Below, piece after piece: positions 1 to 7,129 of a stretch of 18,398 nt of DNA. Numbering within the stretch: position 1 is the first letter of the stretch; every line of letters begins with the position of its first letter. A program made the position numbers and the translations under genes. Origin of the DNA: Chloroflexota bacterium (GTDB lineage: Bacteria; Chloroflexota; Chloroflexia; QHBQ01; JADMIH01); contig JADMIH010000068.1 of the NCBI GenBank assembly GCA_015478675.1, positions 1 to 18,398 on the forward strand. The letters run 5' to 3'. Under the pieces are notes generated by a model. It was given only the letters and a program-made list of their open reading frames with translations. It ran no database searches and was not told the DNA's origin.

Positions 1-19
1 TATAAAAAAGCAATAGCTT

Positions 20-204
20 CTGCAAATTGGTGTAGGGCTTATGCGTGCTAAATCAAGCAGAGGAAAACGTTTTGCCGCTGATTGGTTTTGGGCCTGAGAA
101 GCCCTGGGCCGTAAGCACTGCCCCCAATTGGGAGTTCTCTTGCTGGGTCCTCATGCACACAGAACCGCTCAATTCGTCTGACGCATAGGCCCTGCAAATT
201 GGTG
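20..204 (+). other. Structured element: long inverted repeat flanked by a direct repeat (ncRNA or small insertion)
   Basis: Positions 34-46 and 181-193 are complementary over 13 bp. The single irregular pair is a G-U wobble if the + strand is transcribed but an A-C mismatch on the other strand, which favours a + strand RNA. Inside, 84-90 can pair with 160-166, 90-94 with 146-150, and 96-100 with 135-139, giving a rod with one large bubble, roughly the shape of 6S RNA. The same 13-mer (ctgcaaattggtg) occurs at 20-32 and 192-204, just outside the stem. The arrangement direct repeat, inverted repeat, core, inverted repeat, direct repeat also fits a MITE-like insertion with a target duplication. 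I recognise no riboswitch consensus and no credible reading frame. The element is seen; its nature is open. Confidence 0.35.
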
Positions 205-259
205 AGGAATAGCCTGATTTCTGTGACTGTTGTGCTCATTCCTTTCTGGACGTAAGAGA

Positions 260-265
260 TATAAT
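260..265 (+). promoter_or_regulatory. -10 box (TATAAT) for the EamA transporter gene
   Basis: A perfect TATAAT lies 36 bp before the chosen ATG, which would give a leader of about 30 nt. No convincing -35 hexamer is present at the usual distance, and there is no TGn extension, so the call rests on the -10 alone. Confidence 0.35.
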
Positions 266-301
266 GGATATACATCAAGATCATATAAAGGCGCAACAAC
301 T

Positions 302-1246
302 ATGAGAGCCACCGCGACTACATGGCTATCAGCCGCTACTTCTCGCTCCCATAGCGCCAGATTGCGGGCCTATGCCGCGCTTGGGCTGGGGGCTGTCTGC
401 ATCGGCTTTTCGGCTATCTTCACCAAGTGGGCAATTGTGCCTGGGCCTGTCTCCGCCTTTTATAGGGTGGCGATTGCTTCTGTTGCTCTTGCGCTGCCTC
501 TGGCTTTGCACGTGGCTCGTCAGCAGGCCAAAGGCCCTGCGCTCTTGCCTGGAGATGCCAAAAGGAAGATGTCGTCTGTAGGACTGGCTCTAACCGCGCT
601 GGCGGGCCTCTTTTTTGCCCTCGACCTCGGCTTCTGGAATACCTCGCTCGCCTATACCTCGGCTGCCGACTCGACGTTGCTCGGCAATATCTCTACTTTG
701 TGGGTGGCGTTAGGCGCTCTCCTTTTGTTCCATGAACAGCTAAAGCGGCGCTTCTGGAGCGGGATGCTGCTGGCCCTTGTGGGTGCTGCTGTGGTGGTTG
801 GGCGCGATGCTTTTGAAGGAGCAACCCTGGGGTTGGGCGACTTGCTTGCGGTGGGGAGCAGTCTCTTCTACGCATCCTATATGCTCTGCACTCAACGTGC
901 CCGTCGCTATGTGAGCACGCTGCCATTCATGTGGGTGTCATCGGCGGTCGCCACTCTGTTCTTGCTTGCGTATCTGCTTGTGGTGGGCGATCCACTCTCC
1001 GGCTTTTCGGCGCAAACTTACCTGGCGTTGCTGAGCCTGGGCCTCGTCTCTCACGTGCTTGGCTGGCTATCCATCAACTATGCGTTGGGCCATCTACCCG
1101 CCTCCATCACAGCTGTGACCTTGCTGTTGCAGCCGGTGATAACCGCCCTTGTAGCGGTGCCTCTCCTCAGCGAAAATCTTAGCTTCTACCAGATCGGCGG
1201 CGGGGTTCTGGTTCTTCTCGGTGTCTATATAGTCAACAAGCGCTGA
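302..1246 (+). CDS. EamA/DMT-family inner-membrane transporter
   Basis: Predicted 314-residue multipass membrane protein of the drug/metabolite transporter superfamily, probably an exporter of a metabolite or amino acid; the substrate cannot be read from the sequence. It shows the two repeated EamA halves (about residues 24-160 and 168-312), about ten hydrophobic helices, and small-residue-rich helices such as GLGAVCIGFSAIFTKWA near the start and LLLQPVITALVAVPLL near the end, typical of the family. Length matches the usual 290-320. The reading frame is open from 230, but ATG 302 has an AAAGG ribosome site at 287-291 and a TATAAT upstream, and the next residues lead into helix 1 after a short basic, Ser/Thr-rich tail. 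It stands alone, followed by a GC-rich hairpin region before tdk. Confidence 0.87.
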   Translation: MRATATTWLSAATSRSHSARLRAYAALGLGAVCIGFSAIFTKWAIVPGPVSAFYRVAIASVALALPLALHVARQQAKGPALLPGDAKRKMSSVGLALTALAGLFFALDLGFWNTSLAYTSAADSTLLGNISTLWVALGALLLFHEQLKRRFWSGMLLALVGAAVVVGRDAFEGATLGLGDLLAVGSSLFYASYMLCTQRARRYVSTLPFMWVSSAVATLFLLAYLLVVGDPLSGFSAQTYLALLSLGLVSHVLGWLSINYALGHLPASITAVTLLLQPVITALVAVPLLSENLSFYQIGGGVLVLLGVYIVNKR

Positions 1247-1299
1247 TATCCTGGGTGTTCAGCTCAGTAGCGCCAGCACAAGGGCGTCGAAGGGGGAGC

Positions 1300-1341
1300 C
1301 AAGGCCTCAGTCAGCCCACAAGGGGTGGGGCCTGGGCCTTG
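1300..1341 (+). terminator. Possible terminator or structured spacer after the EamA gene
   Basis: CAAGGCC at 1300-1306 pairs with GGCCTTG at 1335-1341, and CCCAC at 1315-1319 pairs with GTGGG at 1325-1329 inside it. No U-run follows, so intrinsic termination is uncertain. Confidence 0.3.
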
Positions 1342-1399
1342 CCTTAGCACAACGCTGGGTTACGGTGGGTAAAAGTGTTCGGGGTAGGCTTTTCCACTA

Positions 1400-1405
1400 T
1401 ATAAT
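1400..1405 (+). promoter_or_regulatory. -10 box (TATAAT) for tdk
   Basis: A perfect TATAAT lies 36 bp before the proposed TTG start, giving a leader of about 30 nt. The -35 region is weak (GTTCGG-like). Confidence 0.45.
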
Positions 1406-1441
1406 AAGAAGTGCATACTTAATTTAGAGAGGTACCGTCCT

Positions 1442-2206
1442 TTGGGAGATTACATACAGCGCTTTATGGAAAACCAGGGGCCCCTCGGCCCGCACCCCAA
1501 GCATTATACAGGCGGTTGGGTAGAGCTTATCTGCGGCAGCATGTTTTCAGGTAAGACCGAAGAAGTGATCAGGCGTGTGAAGCGGGCACAGATCGCGCAC
1601 CAGAAGGTACAGGTCTTCAAGCCACGCATAGATACCCGATACTCGACTGGGCAGGTAGCTTCGCATAGCGGCGCACTCTACTCGGCTACCCCCGTAGCGC
1701 ACTCTTCAGATATAGAGCCTCTCATCGAGCCGGATACGACCGTGGTGGCTATTGATGAGGCGCAGTTCTTCGATGAGGGGGTAGTTGACCTGTGCCGGAG
1801 GCTGGCGCATAGCGGCGTTCGAGTGATTGTTGCCGGGCTTGACCTCGATTTCCGTGGGGAGCCATTTGGCCCTGTGCCCCGACTCATGTCCGAAGCCGAA
1901 ATGGTAGATAAGCTACAGGCGATCTGCGTGGTATGCGGAGCGCCCGCCAGCCGCACCCAGCGCCTTATTGACGGCCAACCCGCAGCTTATAATGACCCTA
2001 TAATCATGGTTGGTGCGCAAGAGAATTACGAAGCACGCTGCCGACACTGCCATGACGTGCCTGGCAAGCCGAATAGTATCTCCCCGAAGAGTGTATCAGA
2101 TGATGATACGCCAGCACACCCTGGAAAGAAAGCAGGTGGTGACGGCCAACCCCCTCTGCGTGTTATTCCTAACGACAGGATAGAGCCAAAGCTGGCGCGT
2201 CTATAG
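1442..2206 (+). CDS. tdk: Thymidine kinase (type II, zinc-binding)
   Basis: Phosphorylates thymidine to dTMP with ATP in pyrimidine salvage; cytosolic, normally a tetramer. Residues 32-39 (GSMFSGKT) are the P-loop, 105-108 (DEAQ) carry the catalytic Glu106, and the structural zinc site is formed by Cys162, Cys165, Cys200 and Cys203. The start is set at TTG 1442 because GAGAGG (1427-1432) lies 9 nt upstream. ATG 1466, eight codons in, is an alternative but has no well-placed ribosome site. The catalytic core is complete by about residue 208. The remaining 46 residues form a hydrophilic Pro/Asp/Lys-rich tail absent from the usual ~190-200-residue enzyme. The following glycosylase gene has its own promoter, so tdk is probably monocistronic. 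Confidence 0.96.
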   Translation: MGDYIQRFMENQGPLGPHPKHYTGGWVELICGSMFSGKTEEVIRRVKRAQIAHQKVQVFKPRIDTRYSTGQVASHSGALYSATPVAHSSDIEPLIEPDTTVVAIDEAQFFDEGVVDLCRRLAHSGVRVIVAGLDLDFRGEPFGPVPRLMSEAEMVDKLQAICVVCGAPASRTQRLIDGQPAAYNDPIIMVGAQENYEARCRHCHDVPGKPNSISPKSVSDDDTPAHPGKKAGGDGQPPLRVIPNDRIEPKLARL

Positions 2207-2255
2207 CCATGTCATTCAGGCGACGATAGCCGTCAAGGGACTGCCATGCGCCATT

Positions 2256-2264
2256 TGCTATAAT
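2256..2264 (+). promoter_or_regulatory. Extended -10 promoter (TGcTATAAT) for the glycosylase gene
   Basis: TG at 2256-2257 followed by TATAAT at 2259-2264 is a full extended -10. Only 7 nt separate it from ATG 2272, so transcription would start at or within a base of the start codon and the mRNA would be leaderless. No -35 of note is present. Confidence 0.6.
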
Positions 2265-2271
2265 TCTTTAC

Positions 2272-3222
2272 ATGGAAACAATAATCAAGCCTGAAGTTCA
2301 GGCGAATCATCTTAGATATAATTCTGCAACCTTCTCACTGGATGACACGCTGGCCTCAGGGCAGTGCTTCCGGTGGAAGCGGCAGCGCGACGGCTGGTGG
2401 CACGGCGTTGTGGGGCGCTCTATAGTCGCTATAAAGCAGGAAGGAGAGCTATTCACGTGGTGGACCTTTCCTGAGCCTGGTAACGCGACGCTGATTAGCG
2501 ACTACTTTCAACTGGACGTAGACCTCGCGGAGATCGTGCGCCGGATTACAGATGCTTGCCCTTCGGCAGGGGAGGCGGCTGCACGCTGGTCGGGGCTGCG
2601 ATTGGTGAGGCAGGACCCGGAGGAGTGCATACTCTCGTTTGTTTGCTCCACAGCCAACAGCGTGCCGCGCATCGCGTACTCAATCAGCAGGTTCAGCAAG
2701 GAATACGGCGAGCCGCTTGGCGAAGTGGATGGCGAGACCTACTATTCGTTCCCCACAGCGCAGGCTTTGGCGAAAGCCGACCCTGCTCACCTGACAAAGC
2801 TTTCATCTCTTGGCTTCAGGGGGCGAAACCTGGTGCGTGTGGCGCAGCAAATCGAAGAGCGCGGGCCGGGGTGGGCCGACTCTTTGCGCGAGATGCCATA
2901 CGATCAGGCGCACAAGGAGCTTGTGGGTATACACGGTATTGGAGCAAAGATCGCGGATTGCGTCTGCCTCTTCTCGCTTGATAAAACGGAAGCTGTGCCT
3001 GTGGATACCCACGTCTGGCAGTTAGCCAGGGCGCTCTACTTCCCCGACTGGACAGAGCGCAAGAGTATCACGAGCGCGACGTACAACATGGTCCGCCAGG
3101 CTTTTATCGACCGCTTTGGCGAGCTTGCGGGCTACGCCCAGAACTTCCTATTCTATGATCACTTCTCCAAGCACTGGGGCGGTGTAAGCCCGCTGCTGAA
3201 GGGAATGAGGGGTGAGGAGTAA
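2272..3222 (+). CDS. 8-oxoguanine DNA glycosylase / AP lyase, OGG1 type
   Basis: Base-excision repair enzyme that removes 8-oxoguanine from DNA. The N-terminal OGG domain shows the SGQCFRW motif (residues 29-35). The HhH-GPD domain holds the hairpin GIHGIGAKIADC (219-230) with catalytic Lys226, and PVDTHVW (243-249) with catalytic Asp245. The segment SFVCSTANSVPRI (122-134) matches the Asn-containing stretch of human OGG1. At 316 residues it is close to human OGG1 and longer than the short archaeal and clostridial forms. No in-frame ATG occurs earlier and no ribosome site precedes ATG 2272; the promoter position suggests leaderless translation. Its 3' end overlaps the open frame of the convergent HNH remnant by about 75 bp. 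Confidence 0.94.
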   Translation: METIIKPEVQANHLRYNSATFSLDDTLASGQCFRWKRQRDGWWHGVVGRSIVAIKQEGELFTWWTFPEPGNATLISDYFQLDVDLAEIVRRITDACPSAGEAAARWSGLRLVRQDPEECILSFVCSTANSVPRIAYSISRFSKEYGEPLGEVDGETYYSFPTAQALAKADPAHLTKLSSLGFRGRNLVRVAQQIEERGPGWADSLREMPYDQAHKELVGIHGIGAKIADCVCLFSLDKTEAVPVDTHVWQLARALYFPDWTERKSITSATYNMVRQAFIDRFGELAGYAQNFLFYDHFSKHWGGVSPLLKGMRGEE

Positions 3223-3507
3223 GATGACGCTCGGCTGCTGCAATGCGCCGCAAATGAGTAGCCTCAGAAAGTAAGGCAGGCAAACGGTCAGACAGCCACA
3301 GTATCCACAGGTATAGTTGTCGCGAGCAAATACCTGTGCCTGTAGCCGCAGAGGAATTCTATGTTTTGACTGTGGAAGCACTGAAGGCTGGATAACATTC
3401 GACAAACTACGCCGCGCGCCATCTTCATTCCCCATCGCTAGATGCTCTAGTGCCCTTCCCACGAATTCAATCCCGGGATTTTTGCCTGCGTCAGGATTCG
3501 ACTTCAT
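3148..3507 (-). pseudogene. HNH endonuclease remnant, truncated at its 3' end
   Basis: Open frame of 119 residues starting 9 nt after the rsmG stop. Residues 1-47 are a hydrophilic leader. Residues 50-71 (RIPLRLQ, then ARDNYTCGYCG) are the entry segment of an HNH nuclease with the first Cys pair, and the next stretch to about residue 84 (LTVCLPYFLRLL) resembles a subfamily I associate with Ktedonobacteria and actinobacteria. After that (about position 3253) the similarity stops: the second half, including the DHxxP histidine motif and second zinc pair, is missing. The frame then runs on through intergenic DNA and into the antisense of the glycosylase gene. No shifted frame restores the lost part. 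Inactivity as a nuclease is inferred from the missing catalytic motif. Confidence 0.6.
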
Positions 3508-3516
3508 ATGAGCGAC

Positions 3517-4296
3517 TCATCCCCCTCCCAAAGGTCGCGCCTTCGCTAGCCCTATCCTTCTTGGGTAGCCCGGTGGGGTTGGTCTGACCTTGCTGATGGC
3601 TATTACGTAGCGTTCCTCTTCCTCTCCTTGTAGGCGAAACTGGTGGAGTTTTGGCTCTCCGCCGCCGAGGATTTTGCTCGCTTTCACGGCTTCACGAAGC
3701 TCTGTGCTTATATCGCCTTTCTTAGGGGCCAGCATCCAGCCTCCCGCTTTCACCAGCGGCAAACAATATTCGCAAAGCACAGGTAAAGAGGCGACTGCGC
3801 GGGCGGTGACGGCGTTGTATCGCGCCCTATGCGCTTTGTTCAAGCCTAGCTCCTCAGCGCGTGCTGTTACGACCTCTACATCTTTGAGATTTAGCGCCTC
3901 CGCGAGGGCCTTCAAGAAGGTGGCTTTCTTGCCTATCGAGTCGTTTAGCACCAGATGAATATCAGGCCAGATTATTTTCAGAGGTGCGCCTGGGAAGCCC
4001 GCGCCGGCGCCTACATCGAGAAGGCTGAAGCCCGCGGGCGGCTGCTGTGGGCGCGGTTGCCCCACTGGGGTTAGCTCATCGAGCAAGGTGGCTCCTACTG
4101 TGAGGCTATCAACGAAGTGGCGTATCTGCACCGCCTCGTAGTCTGTGATGGAGGTCAGGTTGATGCGGCTATTCCAATCGAGAAGAGTTTCATAGTAGAG
4201 TTGAAACCGGCTCTGCTGGCGCTCGGATAGCGTGAAGCCGAGGCGTGCCGCGCCCTCAACAAGAGGGGTAAGGTCGTTAGTGGGTTCGTCAGACAT
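3517..4296 (-). CDS. rsmG: 16S rRNA (guanine527-N7)-methyltransferase RsmG
   Basis: Methylates G527 of 16S rRNA, using S-adenosylmethionine, on the small-subunit rRNA. Visible family marks are WNSRINLT (residues 41-48), IRHFVDSL (58-65), the SAM-binding loop LLDVGAGAGFPG (92-103), NAVTARAVASLPVL (161-174) and APKKG (190-194). At 259 residues it is slightly longer than most members; the extra length is a Pro/Gln-rich loop (about 78-89) and the C-terminal tail. ATG 4296 lies 8 bp downstream of the Nudix stop. No clear ribosome site precedes it, so translation is probably coupled to the upstream gene. It is the fifth gene of a compact leftward cluster and is followed by the HNH remnant. In many bacteria loss of rsmG gives low-level streptomycin resistance. 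Confidence 0.96.
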   Translation of the reverse strand: MSDEPTNDLTPLVEGAARLGFTLSERQQSRFQLYYETLLDWNSRINLTSITDYEAVQIRHFVDSLTVGATLLDELTPVGQPRPQQPPAGFSLLDVGAGAGFPGAPLKIIWPDIHLVLNDSIGKKATFLKALAEALNLKDVEVVTARAEELGLNKAHRARYNAVTARAVASLPVLCEYCLPLVKAGGWMLAPKKGDISTELREAVKASKILGGGEPKLHQFRLQGEEEERYVIAISKVRPTPPGYPRRIGLAKARPLGGG

Positions 4297-4304
4297 AGAT
4301 GTGG

Positions 4305-4889
4305 CTAAAGGTACCCTTGCTCTGCGAGACGGTTCTCACAGAGCAAGATTGCGAGTGCGCTCGCCCCGTCGCGAATCCGGCCCGAACGAGCAAACCCAAG
4401 CGCCTCAGCGATTGGCACAGGGTAGATTTCTATCAACTCCGTTTCTTCGAGGGTTTGCCTGCTTTGTAGTTCCACGCCCAGGGCCAGAAAAACGTGGAAA
4501 GGCTGAGCGCTATTGCCATTGGATGCGTAGAAGTGGGTAACATAGCTCAGATCAGAGCAAGTCCCACCTATCTCTTCGAGCAGTTCTTTGCGTGCGACTT
4601 GCGCCAGGCTAGCGCCCTCAGCATCGTGGATGCCGCCCGCGGGCACTTCAAGGCACCACTCGTCTACTGTGTAGCGATACTGGCGTATGAGCGCCAGATT
4701 GCCGTCTCCGGTGACAGGCACTATCACGACCGCGCCCGGATTATCTACATAGGTGAAGGTGATTTCGCCTTTGCCCTTTAGCTGCACGCGATCTTGCCTC
4801 AGCTTGAGCCATTTTGTGGCAAAGGGGTAAGTCGTCTCGAGCAAATGCCAGCCCGCTTTCTCACCCTCCGGCTTGTCGCCCTTATTCAT
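4305..4889 (-). CDS. Nudix hydrolase, ADP-ribose pyrophosphatase-like
   Basis: Predicted Mg-dependent hydrolase of a nucleoside diphosphate linked to another moiety, most likely ADP-ribose or an ADP-sugar (subfamily judged from EVPAGGI before the box and the overall 194-residue length). The Nudix box spans residues 85-109. It has Gx5E, but two extra residues lie between that Glu and the KELLEEIG core, and Lys replaces the usual Arg of REUxEE. The metal-binding Glu pair (EE, 105-106) is intact. The upstream beta segment VVIVPVTGDGNLALIRQYR (54-72) is typical. The ATG overlaps the VOC gene stop by 4 bp (ATGA), indicating translational coupling. Confidence 0.92.
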   Translation of the reverse strand: MNKGDKPEGEKAGWHLLETTYPFATKWLKLRQDRVQLKGKGEITFTYVDNPGAVVIVPVTGDGNLALIRQYRYTVDEWCLEVPAGGIHDAEGASLAQVARKELLEEIGGTCSDLSYVTHFYASNGNSAQPFHVFLALGVELQSRQTLEETELIEIYPVPIAEALGFARSGRIRDGASALAILLCENRLAEQGYL

Positions 4890-5251
4890 CTCTCTACCAG
4901 CTCGATCCTGTTTCCAAAGGGATCGTAGACGTAAAAGCGTCTAGCTCCTGGTATAATCTCAGCTTCAGAGGTAGGCACATTGTGCGCTCTCAGATGTGTA
5001 CGCAAAGAGTCGAGCTCGCGCACAAGCAACGCCGGGTGCGCTTTGTGGGCGGGAACGAACGGCTCTTCCAGGCCGATATGCAGGTCTCCGGCTCCGGTGG
5101 CGAACCAAACGCCGCCATTTGCTTTTAGAGACTCCGGCTTCTCGAGCTCGCGCAGAGCCAGCAGCCCGCCGTAGAAGGCGCGTGCCTGCTCCTCGGCTTG
5201 AGGAGTGCGCGGCGCGGCAACCTGCACATGGTCAAGGCCAATTACTGGCAT
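4886..5251 (-). CDS. VOC-family protein (glyoxalase / dioxygenase fold)
   Basis: Small single-unit vicinal-oxygen-chelate protein of 121 residues. The start GLDHVQVAAP contains the first metal-ligand candidate His8. AHPALLV (71-77) holds His72, and DPFGNRIELVE (110-120) holds Glu117, the usual last ligand; His58 is another candidate. FYGGLLALRELEKP (27-40) is the typical helix after strand 1. The family includes glyoxalase I, fosfomycin-resistance enzymes and extradiol dioxygenases. The sequence does not choose among them, so no reaction is assigned. ATG 5251 lies 3 bp after the fni stop. Its ribosome site (AAGGGG) is formed by the last codons of fni, and its own end overlaps the Nudix start by 4 bp. 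Confidence 0.88.
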   Translation of the reverse strand: MPVIGLDHVQVAAPRTPQAEEQARAFYGGLLALRELEKPESLKANGGVWFATGAGDLHIGLEEPFVPAHKAHPALLVRELDSLRTHLRAHNVPTSEAEIIPGARRFYVYDPFGNRIELVER

Positions 5252-5254
5252 CCT

Positions 5255-6286
5255 CTACCCCTTCTCTATCAGGCGATATGTGCCCTTAAGGTCGTGCAGA
5301 TTTGGGCATCCTATTGCGAACATGGCTATTCTCATCTGGTCGCGCAGCACGCTGCCTAGCTCGACCGCGGCTTCCGCCGATATAGCGGCAGCTTTGAGGA
5401 AGGGCCGCGCCACCCCCGCAAGGTCAGCGCCCAGAGCTATGGCTTTTGCGGCGTCTATGCCGTTGCGTATACCGCCGCTTGCGAAGAGCTTCTTTTCTGG
5501 TAGGACACCTGCTTCGGCTATTGTTTTGAGGCTGATGGCGGTAGGTATACCCCACTCTGCGAAAGCCTCAGCCACAAGGCGGCCATGCTCTGTGGGGATG
5601 CGGTGAAGCTCTACCTGGCTCCACGATGTGCCGCCCGCCCCTGCTACATCAATAGCCGCGACCCCTGCCTCCCAGAGCAACCGGGCTGCGTCGAGCGATA
5701 TTCCCCAACCCACCTCTTTGACGATCACAGGCACATCTATCTCACGGCAGACTTGCGCTATCTTATCCGCCAGCCCTGCGAAGTTGGTGTCGCCTTCGGG
5801 TTGCACCGCCTCCTGCAAAGGGTTCAGGTGCAAGATAAGCGCGTCGGCCCCGATCATATCAACGGCACGCCTGCACTCGTCAACACCATAGGAATAGTTG
5901 AGTTGCACCGCGCCGATGTTGGCGAAGATAGGTATGTCGGGCGCGAAGGGGCGCACCTGGTAAGTGGGCGCAAGCTCAGGGTGTCGCAAAGCGGCACGTT
6001 GAGAGCCGACGCCTATTGCCAGGCCAACTTCTTGCGCGGCGACGGCCAGGTTGCGGTTTATCTCCTGCGCCTGGGGCGCACCCCCTGTCATCGAGGAGAT
6101 GAGGAGCGGCACTTTCATCTTCCGACCCCACAGCTCGGTGGAGGTGTCTACATCTTGCAGCTTTATTTCAGGCAACGCTTGATGTACGAAGCTGTAGCAC
6201 TCAAAGCCCGCTGTAATCTCCCGCCCGCTAACGTCCTCTTCCAGGCAGATGCGTATGTGATCGCCCTTGCGCTTCTCTATGCTCAT
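5255..6286 (-). CDS. fni: Isopentenyl-diphosphate delta-isomerase, type 2 (FMN-dependent)
   Basis: Interconverts isopentenyl and dimethylallyl diphosphate using reduced FMN and Mg, in the cytosol. Family marks are RKGDHI (6-11), LLISSMTGG (61-69) and GVGSQRAAL (92-100) in the FMN-binding barrel, the substrate segment [15 protein letters not shown] (153-167), VKEVGWG (189-195), [10 protein letters not shown] (213-222) and ASGGIRNG (269-276). The 343-residue length is normal. The frame is open six codons further up (TTG 6304), but ATG 6286 has GGGGAG (6292-6297) 5 nt upstream and overlaps the GDPD stop by 4 bp, so it is chosen. dxs lies on the same strand upstream, placing two isoprenoid-precursor enzymes in one neighbourhood. 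Type 2 isomerase is unrelated to the Nudix-fold type 1 enzyme; the Nudix gene nearby is not an IDI-1. Confidence 0.96.
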   Translation of the reverse strand: MSIEKRKGDHIRICLEEDVSGREITAGFECYSFVHQALPEIKLQDVDTSTELWGRKMKVPLLISSMTGGAPQAQEINRNLAVAAQEVGLAIGVGSQRAALRHPELAPTYQVRPFAPDIPIFANIGAVQLNYSYGVDECRRAVDMIGADALILHLNPLQEAVQPEGDTNFAGLADKIAQVCREIDVPVIVKEVGWGISLDAARLLWEAGVAAIDVAGAGGTSWSQVELHRIPTEHGRLVAEAFAEWGIPTAISLKTIAEAGVLPEKKLFASGGIRNGIDAAKAIALGADLAGVARPFLKAAAISAEAAVELGSVLRDQMRIAMFAIGCPNLHDLKGTYRLIEKG

Positions 6287-7077
6287 GGCTGCTCCCCTTT
6301 GCAAGCTCCCGGGTGAAAGGTAAGGTTCCAGGGTTTTGTATTCTCAGCGACGATCTGCTGACGCACCGCAAGAGCTTCGTCCAGATTGTCCGTGCATATT
6401 CGTTTTATCCCAACTTCAATCATTCTGCGTAGCGTGTCGCTGTCGTTCGCCGGCCCACAACGCACATCCACTCCCGCGCAGCCTATTCGATTGAGAGTGT
6501 CGCTCGAAATATGCTGAGGCAACAAGTGGACAGTCCTTGTATTAGCTAGCTGAGCACGATGCACAGCATCATACGCTATTACGTCGGAGTCCATCCAACT
6601 TTCTGGACGGCATATCAAAGCAGTGTCGAGTCCTGGGCATGCTTGCTGGATAGCTAAGAGAAGAGATGGCTCAAAAGAAGTAACCGCGAAAGTATCCCAC
6701 TGCTGCCGGTAATCGCTGAGCGCTTTACTTACGATGCCAACGGCTTCAGGCTCCGGCCCTTTCAGCTCAATTTCCAGCCCGATGCGCCCGCTAAACTGCT
6801 GCAACACCTCGGATAGGAGCGGGATTTTGCATTCACTTCCAGCGACTTGCGTGTCCCGTAGCGCATCGCATGTGTAGTCGAAGATGGGGCCGAGAAGTGG
6901 CGTGGTCACGCCCATGTAGAAGTGGTGATAAACCACCGCAACTCTGTCCCTCGTGAGTCTCATATCAAGCTCAATCCACTCCGCGCCCAACTCCACAGCA
7001 CGCTCGAATGCCTCCATAGTATTTTCTGGGGCATACATAGTAGCGCCTCTGTGGGCGACAATCTCAAAAGGCGGCAT
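6283..7077 (-). CDS. Glycerophosphodiester phosphodiesterase (GDPD)
   Basis: Hydrolyses glycerophosphodiesters such as glycerophosphocholine or -ethanolamine to glycerol 3-phosphate and the alcohol; part of phospholipid turnover. The 264-residue TIM-barrel protein starts with IVAHRGAT (6-13), where His9 and Arg10 are the first active-site pair, followed by APENT (16-20) and the metal site [11 protein letters not shown] (34-44: Glu36, Asp38). His51 in VYHHF is the general acid position, where most members have HD rather than [10 protein letters not shown] (101-108) supplies Glu104 and Lys106. No signal peptide is visible, so it is cytosolic. GGGAG lies 5 nt before ATG 7077. It opens the cluster that continues through fni, VOC, Nudix, rsmG and the HNH remnant. 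Confidence 0.92.
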   Translation of the reverse strand: MPPFEIVAHRGATMYAPENTMEAFERAVELGAEWIELDMRLTRDRVAVVYHHFYMGVTTPLLGPIFDYTCDALRDTQVAGSECKIPLLSEVLQQFSGRIGLEIELKGPEPEAVGIVSKALSDYRQQWDTFAVTSFEPSLLLAIQQACPGLDTALICRPESWMDSDVIAYDAVHRAQLANTRTVHLLPQHISSDTLNRIGCAGVDVRCGPANDSDTLRRMIEVGIKRICTDNLDEALAVRQQIVAENTKPWNLTFHPGACKGEQP

Positions 7078-7129
7078 AATTTCTCCCTGATAACTGCCAA
7101 AAGACGGCTAATTTCTGATCCCTGGCCCT

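Noticed and set aside
20..229. Riboswitch or T-box controlling the EamA gene
   Set aside because: The CTGAGA at 93-98 recalls a TPP motif, but the rest of that consensus is absent, and no T-box, SAM, cobalamin or glycine signature was found.
3317..3511. 64-residue + strand frame
   Set aside because: Reverse-strand shadow of the HNH remnant, with no support of its own.
5585..6316. 243-residue + strand frame opposite fni
   Set aside because: Antisense shadow of a strongly coding gene with complete fni motifs.
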